A stretch of DNA of 12,972 nucleotides from Actinomycetota bacterium (GTDB taxonomy: Bacteria; Actinomycetota; Actinomycetes; S36-B12): contig WLND01000010.1 in the NCBI GenBank assembly GCA_009726075.1, positions 1 to 12,972 on the forward strand. The letters are read 5' to 3'. The notes under the pieces were generated by a model. The model saw only the letters and a list, made by a program, of their open reading frames with translations. It was not told the DNA's origin and did not search any database. Both the position numbers and the translations under genes were made by a program. Every line of letters starts with the position of its first letter. Position 1 is the stretch's first letter. Positions 1 to 6,001 of the stretch are shown here, piece after piece.

Positions 1-51
1 CGCCCTCGTTGTGCCCAACTCACGCAGAACCATAGACAGGCGGAGCATCCC

Positions 52-993
52 ATGGAGCACCAACGTGTGGGCACCGACCTGTGCGCCCCCCTCGCCCCTG
101 ACTGCGCATCGCTCATGACCGCGCTCCTCGCCGCCCAGGCCTCGGTTCCGGCATCGTCCGACCCTCTGGTCATCCAGGAGCGGCATCTGGCCGATGCGTC
201 GCTCATCCGTGCAGGGTGGTCGCCTGATCCCGCGTCGATCCCGGTGACGGCGCTGGACGACGCCATCGCCGGCGTTCCCGTCCGACGGTACCGGCCCCTG
301 TCCGGCGGATCCTCCGACCTCACGCTTATATGGCTGCACGGCGGCGGGTGGATCTTCGGTGACATCGACGCGGCCGACCCGGTTGCTCGCACCGCCTGCG
401 ACCTCACCGGGTGGGAGGTCGTGAGCGTCGACTACCGCCTCGCACCCCAGCACCCCTTCCCCGCCGGTGTCGACGATGCCATCGCCGTGACGTCCGAAAT
501 TCTCGATCTCGGCAGGCGGGTTGTCGTCGGGGGCGACAGCGCGGGCGGCAACCTCGCTGCGGCCGTCGCGCGTCATTTCGCCGGACGCCCGGGCCTCGTC
601 GGCCAGGTGCTCGTCTACCCCTGCATCGATCCGCGCCTGTCGACCCCGTCCGCCCTCGAATTCATCGAAGGCCTCACCACCCGACCCGGGCTCGTCTGGT
701 GCTACGAGCACTATCTCGCCGGTGCCTCGCCGCATGATCCCCTCGTCGACCTCACCGGGCCGGTGCCGCAGGGGCTGGCTCCCGCAGTCGTGCTCACCGT
801 CGGCCACGACCCGGTGCGCGACGAGGGCATCGCCTACGCCCGCGGGCTCGCCTCGGCCGGGGTCAACGTGCGCCACGTCCATGCACCCGACTCGTTCCAC
901 GGGTCCTTCGGGCTCTCCGGATTGCTGCCGAGCGCCGCGGTCGAGGTCGTCCGCGTATGGACGAGCGCGTTGGAGATTATCGCCGAGCGATAG
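52..993 (+). CDS. Alpha/beta hydrolase, HSL (family IV) esterase type, copy 1
   Basis: A 313-residue carboxylic-ester hydrolase of the alpha/beta hydrolase fold-3 (hormone-sensitive lipase) family. Seen in the sequence: the oxyanion-hole HGGGW at residues 96-100, the nucleophile elbow GDSAGG with Ser163, the acid Asp253 in VGHDP, and His283 in DSFHG. The full triad is therefore present. There is no signal peptide or membrane segment, so it should act in the cytosol. The ATG is preceded by a purine-rich GGAG (42-45) at 6-base spacing. Length is normal for the family (about 300-320). It closely resembles the hydrolase at 3351-4319 over nearly its whole length, with long identical blocks around the motifs. 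The substrate is unknown; such enzymes usually take short acyl esters. Family certain, reaction detail inferred. Confidence 0.93.
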   Translation: MEHQRVGTDLCAPLAPDCASLMTALLAAQASVPASSDPLVIQERHLADASLIRAGWSPDPASIPVTALDDAIAGVPVRRYRPLSGGSSDLTLIWLHGGGWIFGDIDAADPVARTACDLTGWEVVSVDYRLAPQHPFPAGVDDAIAVTSEILDLGRRVVVGGDSAGGNLAAAVARHFAGRPGLVGQVLVYPCIDPRLSTPSALEFIEGLTTRPGLVWCYEHYLAGASPHDPLVDLTGPVPQGLAPAVVLTVGHDPVRDEGIAYARGLASAGVNVRHVHAPDSFHGSFGLSGLLPSAAVEVVRVWTSALEIIAER

Positions 994-1004
994 CCGCTCA
1001 CGCC

Positions 1005-1020
1005 GCCCCCGGCACGGGGC
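1005..1020 (+). terminator. Possible weak hairpin downstream of hydrolase copy 1
   Basis: GCCCC and GGGGC form a 5-bp G/C stem around a 6-base loop, starting 12 bases after the hydrolase stop. It has only two T residues after it before further C. It might attenuate read-through into the secreted-protein operon, but the stem is short and such hairpins arise by chance in DNA this G+C-rich. Confidence 0.22.
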
Positions 1021-1143
1021 TTCCCCGGCCTCCTGCGAGCGTTCGGTCAGCGAAATGTTCGGCCCCCGTCAAGACTACGGGTTTCCCCCAATATGGGGCC
1101 CGACTGGCTTGCCGCACAGTGCTCGGGATGGGAGTGTCCAGAC

Positions 1144-1737
1144 ATGCGCCTTCGATCCCCACTCATCGCCGCCTGCTCCCTGGCGCTCCTCGCCCTATTC
1201 ATTCCCCACGCGAATGCCGTCCAGGGCGCGTTCACGCTCAAGAGCCCGGTCGTCACGGAGGCTGGCGCGCTGCCCGCCGCTTACACGTGCGATGGCGCCG
1301 GATCGACACTTCCATTGAAGTGGACGAATCCGCCGAAGGGCACCAAGAGTTACGCCCTGGTGATGCACCACGTGCCGCCGGAGGGCGTCGCCCACTGGTA
1401 CTGGGTGGCCTGGGACATCCCCTCGACCACGACCCAGTTGGCCGTGAATGCCAAGAACTTCGGCAAGCTCGGCGGGAACAGCGTGAACCGGAACATCGGC
1501 TACACGCCACCCTGCTCGAAGGGTCCCGGCGACAAGACGTACACGTACACGCTCTACGCACTGTCGAAGTCGGCAGGCCTGGGTTCAACCTCCACAGCAA
1601 CCGTCTCGCGCGACACCCTGCTCGCGGCCATTGCGCCCATCACCCTCGGAAAGGCAGTTCTCAATGTCACCTACTCACGGCCATCCAGCGCAGCGACCGA
1701 CACCCAGTCATCATCAGCTCCCGCACCACGATCATGA
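1144..1737 (+). CDS. Secreted PEBP / YbhB-YbcL family (Raf kinase inhibitor-like) protein
   Basis: A 197-residue exported protein of the phosphatidylethanolamine-binding protein superfamily, bacterial YbhB/YbcL branch. Residues 1-25 are a Sec signal peptide (basic start, hydrophobic core, ANA before the likely cut). The mature part shows the family landmarks: CDG with Cys49, LPLKW (57-61), an ALVMHHVPP-AHWYWVAWDIP core (71-93), and a GYTPPCSKGPG-YTYTLYAL block (119-140, Cys124) that matches the family's GPCPP-FTLYAL region. The start at 1144 is chosen because GGGAG (1130-1134) lies 9 bases upstream and the signal peptide begins there; an earlier in-frame ATG at 1093 would bury it. The C-terminal tail after residue 179 is Ser/Ala/Thr-rich and is encoded in the overlap with the next gene. 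It is the first gene of a four-gene transcript. The ligand is unknown; family members are thought to bind anionic or phospho-ligands. Confidence 0.9.
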   Translation: MRLRSPLIAACSLALLALFIPHANAVQGAFTLKSPVVTEAGALPAAYTCDGAGSTLPLKWTNPPKGTKSYALVMHHVPPEGVAHWYWVAWDIPSTTTQLAVNAKNFGKLGGNSVNRNIGYTPPCSKGPGDKTYTYTLYALSKSAGLGSTSTATVSRDTLLAAIAPITLGKAVLNVTYSRPSSAATDTQSSSAPAPRS

Positions 1738-2671
1738 GGTCGACCGCCGCACGCTGCTCAAAGGGGTAGCCCTTGGCCTAGGCATCGGCGTGGTCGGTTC
1801 GCTGGTGGGGGCCGGCCCCGCGGGCGCGGCGACCACGAAGGTGACCCTGCCCGGCTTCGATGCCTTCGCATCGTCGGTCAAGACCCTGCGCAGCGGCAAG
1901 TACTACCTCGTCGAGTCGACCAGCATGCCCGCCCACAACCTCATGGTCGGCATCACGAACTGGCAGCAGCAGGTGCCGATCCCGCAGCCGTACACGGGCT
2001 CGAATGCCTGGCAGATCCCGGTCAAGCCGGTGCTGGCCGCGAACCCGATCTCGGCCAAGAACGACCTGTTTCGCGGCGCGATCGCACTGGCGGTCAACGG
2101 CGTGCCGATGTTCAACGCGCTGAACAACCGGGGCGAGGATTCGTACCTCATCGGCGAGCTCGACGAGTGGGGCGGCCATTGCGGCAAGGCTGACGACTAC
2201 CACTATCACATTGCGCCGCTTCATCTTTCGAAGACGGTGGGCCGCAATAAGCCCATCGCCTACGCACTCGACGGCTTCCCGATCTATGGTGAGACCGAGC
2301 CCGATGGCAAGGCCGTCGTCGGCCTCGACGAGTACAACGGGCACTTCGACAGCAAGAAGCAGTATCACTACCACGGCACCCGCACCTATCCGTATCACAA
2401 TGGAGGCATGCGCGGGGTCGTGACAGTGGCCGACGGCCAGGTCGATCCGCAGCCTCGGGCCAACTCCGGCCGCACGCCGACCGAGCCGCTCCGCGGTGCC
2501 GCGATCACCAAGTTCCAGCGCAGTGGCAGCGACCATTACGAGCTGGCCTACACGCTCTCCGGCGCCACCCATCGCATCGACTACACCGCGACCATGAAAG
2601 CAGTGACCATGAAATTCATCGATCCATCCGGCGCCTCGTCAACCGAAACCTACGCTCGCAGGGCCAACTGA
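1664..2671 (+). CDS. Tat-exported YHYH-domain protein
   Basis: A 335-residue protein with a twin-arginine signal: a His-rich n-region (residues 16-24), DRRTLLKG (27-34), a hydrophobic segment (35-52) and an Ala-rich cleavage site near residue 55. The mature protein carries two YHYH motifs (179-182 and 234-237) separated by DGFPIYG (203-209). This pattern defines the YHYH domain family, whose function is not known to me. Cys173 in GGHCG sits just before the first motif. Tat export suggests folding, perhaps with a metal, before secretion; the clustered His residues fit that but do not prove it. The ATG at 1664 is preferred because GGAAAGG (1648-1654) is 9 bases upstream; a TTG at 1631 is in frame but lacks such a site. 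Its first 74 bases overlap the PEBP gene in another frame. Confidence 0.9.
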   Translation: MSPTHGHPAQRPTPSHHQLPHHDHEVDRRTLLKGVALGLGIGVVGSLVGAGPAGAATTKVTLPGFDAFASSVKTLRSGKYYLVESTSMPAHNLMVGITNWQQQVPIPQPYTGSNAWQIPVKPVLAANPISAKNDLFRGAIALAVNGVPMFNALNNRGEDSYLIGELDEWGGHCGKADDYHYHIAPLHLSKTVGRNKPIAYALDGFPIYGETEPDGKAVVGLDEYNGHFDSKKQYHYHGTRTYPYHNGGMRGVVTVADGQVDPQPRANSGRTPTEPLRGAAITKFQRSGSDHYELAYTLSGATHRIDYTATMKAVTMKFIDPSGASSTETYARRAN

Positions 2672-3348
2672 TGCGCCGCCTCGCGGGAGCGGTGCTCGCG
2701 CTGCTCATGTCCGCTCCCCTGCTCATCCTCGGTGCCGCCGCTCCCGCGCAAGCAGCAGGTGCATCCTCGACCTTCAAGGCCGAGGTCTGGGCCGACAACT
2801 GGTTCGCCCTCTATGTGAATGGCAAGCTGGTCGGCCAGGATTCCGTGCCGATCACGACCGAGCGGTCCTTCAACGCGGAAACCATCACCTTCACGGCAAC
2901 CTATCCATTGACAATTGCGCTGGTGGCAAAGGACTTCAAGCAGGACGATTCAGGGCTCGAGTACATCGGCACCAACCGGCAGCAGATGGGCGACGGCGGC
3001 ATCATCGCGCAGATCACCGATACCAAGCGCTCCAAGGTCGTCGCCGCAACGAGTAGCACGTGGAAGGCGCTGGTCGTCCACCAAGCCCCGCTCAACGTCT
3101 CGTGCGTGACATCGCGCACCCCGATCGCAGACTGCGGATCGAAGATCATCGCCGAACCGGCAAGGTGGAAGACCGCCGCGTTCAACGACACCTCGTGGCA
3201 GAACGCCACGGTTTACACCCCGCAGCAGGTTGGCGTGAAAGAGGGCCACACGACAATCACCTGGTCGCCATCGGCCTCGCTCATCTGGGGCAGCAACCTC
3301 CAGACCGACAACACGGTCCTGCTGAGATTCACGGCCAAGGCGCCCTGA
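2671..3348 (+). CDS. Secreted protein of unknown function, likely beta-sandwich
   Basis: A 225-residue exported protein I cannot assign to a named family. Residues 1-28 form a Sec signal peptide ending AQA. The mature part is rich in Thr, Val and aromatics. It includes ADNWFALYVNGKLVG (41-55), which resembles the lectin/galactose-binding-like modules of glycoside hydrolases, and a second stretch, WKTAAFNDTSWQNAT (166-180), with the same flavour. Cys145 and Cys155 could form a disulfide. No catalytic motif is evident, so a binding or structural role is more likely than an enzyme; this is inference. Its ATG overlaps the preceding TGA by one base (TGATG), with AGGG at 2660-2663, so translation is probably coupled to the YHYH gene. 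The co-exported neighbours suggest a shared extracellular job. Confidence 0.85.
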   Translation: MRRLAGAVLALLMSAPLLILGAAAPAQAAGASSTFKAEVWADNWFALYVNGKLVGQDSVPITTERSFNAETITFTATYPLTIALVAKDFKQDDSGLEYIGTNRQQMGDGGIIAQITDTKRSKVVAATSSTWKALVVHQAPLNVSCVTSRTPIADCGSKIIAEPARWKTAAFNDTSWQNATVYTPQQVGVKEGHTTITWSPSASLIWGSNLQTDNTVLLRFTAKAP

Positions 3349-3350
3349 CC

Positions 3351-4319
3351 TTGCCTGCGACCCTGAACAGCGTCGATGACGCTTCACGACTCGAAGGTCC
3401 ACGGCTCTTCGCCCCCCTTGCCCCCGACTGCGAGCGGCTGCGCGCGTCACTCATCGCTGACGCGGACTCAAGGCCGGCATCCGCCGACCCCGTCGACGTC
3501 CAGATCCACCATCGCAACCAGGGGCCGGCACGGCGCGAGCAGTGGCACCCGCATCCAGACACGATCCCGGTCACGGCTACCGATGACGTGATCGCAGGGG
3601 TGCCCGTGCGTCGATACACGCCCGCGGGCAATGAAGCGCCGGCCACCACGCTGGTCTGGCTGCACGGCGGAGGCTGGGTCTTCGGCGACATCGACACCGC
3701 TGATCCGGTGGCGCGCACGGCCTGCGATCGCACGGGCTGGGAGGTCATCAGCGTCGACTACCGCCTGGCCCCGCAGCATCCCTTCCCGGCCGGCGTCGAC
3801 GACGCCCTCGCGGTGACCTCCGCCCTGCTGGATTCGGGCATCCGGGTTGTCGTGGGCGGCGATAGCGCGGGTGGAAATCTCGCCGCGGTCGCTGCACGCG
3901 AGTTCGCTGGGCACGGGGGGCTCGTCGGTCAGGTGCTCGTCTACCCGTGCATCGACCCGAGCCTGTCGACAGCCTCCGCCCGAGAATTCGTCGATGGCCC
4001 GTTCATCACCCGAGCGGGGCTCGAGTGGTGCTACTTCTACTACCTGAACGCAGCGAGCGCCCAGGACCCGCGCGTTGACCTCACCGGCCCCGTGCCGGCC
4101 GGGCTGCCGCCCGCGGTGGTCCTCACTGTCGGCCACGACCCACTGCGCGACGAGGGCATCGACTACGCCCGAGCCCTCCATGCCGCCGGCGCCACCACCG
4201 TGCATCACCATGCGCCCGACTCGTTCCACGGCTCGTTCGGCCGCTCCGGCTCGCTGCCCAGTGCGGCACTGGTCGCCGACGCCGTATGGCGAAGCGCCTT
4301 CGAGCTCTTCGGCGCGTAG
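3351..4319 (+). CDS. Alpha/beta hydrolase, HSL (family IV) esterase type, copy 2
   Basis: A 322-residue esterase-type hydrolase, closely related to copy 1 at 52-993. It has HGGGW at 105-109, GDSAGG with Ser172, Asp263 in VGHDP and His293 in DSFHG. All triad positions are intact, so both copies should be active. No signal peptide is visible. I place the start at TTG 3351, two bases after the preceding stop, with AAGG (3337-3340) upstream. Similarity to copy 1 begins at residue 20 (FAPLAPDC against CAPLAPDC), so the coding region cannot start much later. Starts further upstream in this frame would overlap the previous gene by up to 289 bases. It is last in the operon with three exported proteins, an odd partner for a cytosolic enzyme. 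The N-terminal 60 residues diverge most from copy 1. The substrate is unknown. Confidence 0.9.
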   Translation: MPATLNSVDDASRLEGPRLFAPLAPDCERLRASLIADADSRPASADPVDVQIHHRNQGPARREQWHPHPDTIPVTATDDVIAGVPVRRYTPAGNEAPATTLVWLHGGGWVFGDIDTADPVARTACDRTGWEVISVDYRLAPQHPFPAGVDDALAVTSALLDSGIRVVVGGDSAGGNLAAVAAREFAGHGGLVGQVLVYPCIDPSLSTASAREFVDGPFITRAGLEWCYFYYLNAASAQDPRVDLTGPVPAGLPPAVVLTVGHDPLRDEGIDYARALHAAGATTVHHHAPDSFHGSFGRSGSLPSAALVADAVWRSAFELFGA

Positions 4320-4349
4320 GAGCCAGGCCCCCGCCCCCGAGAACGCTCA

Positions 4350-4381
4350 AGGCCTCCCCCGTCTCGCGACAGGGAAGGCCT
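4350..4381 (-). terminator. Intrinsic-type hairpin downstream of lipoprotein gene
   Basis: Two 14-base arms flank a 4-base loop. Read on the minus strand the stem pairs throughout, with two G-U wobbles; on the plus strand these two positions become A-C mismatches. It lies 13 bases past the lipoprotein stop and only a short TTGAGCGTT follows, not a clear U-tract. It probably ends the minus-strand transcript and may also help the convergent hydrolase operon ending at 4319. Confidence 0.65.
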
Positions 4382-4394
4382 CGTGCGGTTCGAA

Positions 4395-4754
4395 CTACGG
4401 GCAGAGGGGCTGGACGTAGGTGTTGATGTAGTCGGTCAGGGCGTCCCACTCGGCCTGGGTCGAGCCCGGGGCCGCACCGAGGAGCGCCTCGAGATTGGCG
4501 CCGGACTCCTTGGCGATCGGCATCGCTGCGCAGGCCTTGGCGAAGTCGTCTGCGCTCAATGCCTTCGGGTCAGTTGCGTAGTTCGCCCAGAAATCGTCCG
4601 GCGCGCCGGTCGGACGAGGGGGGCTCCAGGTTGCTGCGGTCGGGGCTGCCGACGATTCAGTCGACGTCGAACTGCCTCCGCAGCCTGCCATCAGCAGCGA
4701 TGATGCCAGGGCGACCGCCCCGGCTATCGCGATCGTCCTTGTGCGTGAGTTCAC
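4395..4754 (-). CDS. Small secreted lipoprotein, unknown function
   Basis: A 119-residue predicted lipoprotein. Residues 1-24 form a type II signal peptide (RTR basic start, hydrophobic core, LLMAGC lipobox) with Cys25 as the lipidation site. A Ser/Thr/Pro-rich linker follows to about residue 52, then a compact acidic helical region (54-119) with Cys75 and Cys118 that might pair. I recognise no family. The GTG at 4754 is chosen because GGGA (4760-4763, within GAAAGGGA) sits 5 bases upstream and the basic signal start follows directly. The frame is open further upstream, to an ATG at 4820, but that adds a non-signal leader. It is monocistronic, convergent with the hydrolase operon and divergent from the methyltransferase. 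Confidence 0.82.
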   Translation of the reverse strand: MNSRTRTIAIAGAVALASSLLMAGCGGSSTSTESSAAPTAATWSPPRPTGAPDDFWANYATDPKALSADDFAKACAAMPIAKESGANLEALLGAAPGSTQAEWDALTDYINTYVQPLCP

Positions 4755-4804
4755 TATGGTCCCTTTCACTGAAACTTCGATGGCCGCGATTGCGCCCGAC
4801 GTGC

Positions 4805-4820
4805 GTGCGAAACGTCGCAC
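4805..4820. promoter_or_regulatory. Short inverted repeat in a divergent promoter region
   Basis: GTGCGA-AACG-TCGCAC is a perfect 6-bp inverted repeat with a 4-base spacer. It lies 50 bases upstream of the lipoprotein GTG and 68 bases upstream of the methyltransferase ATG. The position suits an operator acting on the lipoprotein promoter. A chance dyad of this size is quite possible. Confidence 0.25.
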
Positions 4821-4875
4821 ACAGTTGGAGTGATGGCAATTCGCGGCGGGCTCGCTTGGAGTCGGATCGCTCGGC

Positions 4876-4881
4876 TAGCGT
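4876..4881 (+). promoter_or_regulatory. Putative -10 element of a leaderless methyltransferase promoter
   Basis: TAGCGT fits the actinobacterial TAnnnT -10 pattern and ends 7 bases before the ATG at 4889. Transcription would start at or one base before the A of the start codon. No Shine-Dalgarno sequence precedes this ATG, as expected for a leaderless message. TTGGAG at 4856-4861 is a poor -35 candidate with a 14-base spacer. Confidence 0.5.
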
Positions 4882-4888
4882 CACGGTC

Positions 4889-5494
4889 ATGACTTCAGCC
4901 CCTCGTTGGTTCACCGAGACCGATGACGACCACTCGGCTCGGTATGTCGAGCAGATGCGCACCCTCGCGGCCGAGGGCCAGGACTTGGCCGGCGAGGCTC
5001 GCCTGGTCGACGCGATGGTCAAGCCCGGCTCCCGAGTTCTCGATGCCGGATGCGGGACGGGACGAGTCGGGGCGGCGCTGTTCGACCGCGGCCACCGGGT
5101 GGTCGGGGTCGACATGGACCCTGAGCTCATTGCCGCTGCCCGCGAGGACCACCACGGCCCACTGTGGATCGAGGCGAACCTCGCCGAGCTCGACCTGCCG
5201 TCACTGGGTGAGTCTGAGCGTTTCGATGCCATCGTCGTCGCGGGTAACGTGCTTGCGTTTGTCGCCCCCAGCACTGAGACAGAGGTGCTCGTGCGGCTGG
5301 CCGCCCATCTCGTGCCCGAGGGATTCGTCGTCGCCGGCTTCCAGATCGAACGGTATGACCTCACCGAGTTCGACCGGCACGTTGCCGACGCGGGCTTCGT
5401 TCTCGAGCAACGCTTCGCGACCTGGGACCTGCGCCCCTGGCATGCCGACGCCGAATTCGCCGTGAGCGTGCTGCGGCCCCGTCCAACTGAGTGA
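4889..5494 (+). CDS. Class I SAM-dependent methyltransferase
   Basis: A 201-residue Rossmann-fold methyltransferase. Seen: motif I as VLDAGCGTGRVG (50-61), the acidic end of strand beta-2 in GVDMD (Asp75), a motif-II-like FDAIVVAGNVLAF (112-124), and a LVPEGFVVAGF stretch (141-151) matching motif III. SAM binding is therefore well supported. The acceptor substrate cannot be read; the small size and generic motifs suggest a small-molecule methyltransferase. The start at 4889 is preferred because it begins the conserved region and has a correctly spaced -10 hexamer. The longer in-frame extension upstream is antisense to the lipoprotein gene. It is a single-gene transcript ending at a dyad shared with the convergent lipoprotein. 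Confidence 0.9.
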   Translation: MTSAPRWFTETDDDHSARYVEQMRTLAAEGQDLAGEARLVDAMVKPGSRVLDAGCGTGRVGAALFDRGHRVVGVDMDPELIAAAREDHHGPLWIEANLAELDLPSLGESERFDAIVVAGNVLAFVAPSTETEVLVRLAAHLVPEGFVVAGFQIERYDLTEFDRHVADAGFVLEQRFATWDLRPWHADAEFAVSVLRPRPTE

Positions 5495-5549
5495 GGACTC
5501 CGTGCCGGCCAGTGACAGCAATCCCTGCGCTGGCCGGCAACGGGTCCTC
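5493..5549. terminator. Bidirectional dyad between convergent genes
   Basis: TGCCGGCCAG pairs perfectly with CTGGCCGGCA across a 17-base loop. After a mismatched internal loop, the outer GAGGAC pairs with GTCCTC. The structure starts at the methyltransferase stop and ends 4 bases from the stop of the minus-strand lipoprotein, so it can serve both. There is no U-tract on either side, which is common for actinobacterial terminators. Confidence 0.6.
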
Positions 5550-5553
5550 GTGA

Positions 5554-5943
5554 CTACTCGGTGATCGTGACCGTGAGGTCGTAGGTGCTGCCGTCGGGCA
5601 GGGTCACGGTGATGATGCCGGTGCCAACCGCGAGGGCCTGGGCGCCCGGGTTGAAGTCGGCGCTGCCATCGGTGCCGCCCTGGCTGATTGCGAGAAGGTC
5701 AGGCGTGGACGTCGCGATCGTGGTGCCGGCGATCGTCTTGACGTTGATGACGACGAAATCGCCGACCTTGGCCGCAGCCGTGGTCGCGCCCTGCTCGACC
5801 ATGACGGGCGGGAGCATCTGCGTGGTGCTGGCGGCGGCTGATGCCGACGAGTCCGAGGAGCTCGAGGACGAGCAGCCGGCCAGGACGGTGATTCCGAGAA
5901 GGGCGGCTGATCCGGCAACGATGAAGCGGGTACTGCGACGCAT
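5554..5943 (-). CDS. Small lipoprotein with Ig-like C-terminal domain
   Basis: A 129-residue predicted lipoprotein. MRRSTR starts a type II signal peptide ending in TVLAGC, with Cys24 lipidated. A Ser/Ala/Thr linker follows to about residue 41. Residues 48-129 look like a single small beta-sandwich: VGDFVVINV, a TSTPDLLAI segment, an ALAVGTGIITVTLPDG segment and a final YDLTVTI strand. This layout recalls bacterial Ig-like (Big_2 type) domains; the resemblance is by eye only. The ATG is well supported by AGGAG on the minus strand (5950-5954) at 6-base spacing. It is divergent from the secreted hydrolase at 6002, with 58 bases between the starts. Function unknown; a cell-surface binding role is plausible. 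Confidence 0.85.
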   Translation of the reverse strand: MRRSTRFIVAGSAALLGITVLAGCSSSSSSDSSASAAASTTQMLPPVMVEQGATTAAAKVGDFVVINVKTIAGTTIATSTPDLLAISQGGTDGSADFNPGAQALAVGTGIITVTLPDGSTYDLTVTITE

Positions 5944-5989
5944 GGCGAACTCCTAGGGGTCTGAAACGGGTTGTGTCTTGAGTCTGACG

Positions 5990-5995
5990 TACCGT
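5990..5995 (+). promoter_or_regulatory. Putative -10 element of a leaderless hydrolase promoter
   Basis: TACCGT matches TAnnnT and occupies exactly -12 to -7 relative to the A of the ATG at 6002. A GTGAGG overlaps it just 2 bases before the ATG, too close for normal ribosome binding, so a leaderless start is the better reading. No convincing -35 is visible. Confidence 0.5.
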
Positions 5996-6001
5996 GAGGC
6001 C

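Noticed and set aside
1086..1098. CCCC-AATAT-GGGG hairpin upstream of the PEBP gene
   Set aside because: The stem is only 4 bp, with no conserved leader elements and no U-tract, so neither a terminator nor a riboswitch can be supported.
957..1769. Plus-strand open frame (270 codons) across the hydrolase end, the gap and the PEBP gene
   Set aside because: It crosses a clear gene start and stop. Its product is Arg/His/Pro-rich without motifs, while the PEBP frame carries a signal peptide and the family core.
1778..2572. Long minus-strand open frame (264 codons) opposite the YHYH gene
   Set aside because: It is antisense to a recognised gene. Its product is rich in Arg, Gly, Val and His with no motif, as expected from third-position G/C bias.
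3060..3350. Upstream in-frame extension of hydrolase copy 2
   Set aside because: It would overlap the secreted protein gene by 289 bases and has no similarity to copy 1. The TTG at 3351 fits the spacing.
3468..4229. Minus-strand open frame (253 codons) opposite hydrolase copy 2
   Set aside because: Shadow of a gene with an intact catalytic triad. No ribosome-binding site or family feature supports it.
4559..4888. N-terminal extension of the methyltransferase frame
   Set aside because: It is antisense to the lipoprotein gene. The conserved domain starts after 4889, which has a well-placed -10 hexamer.
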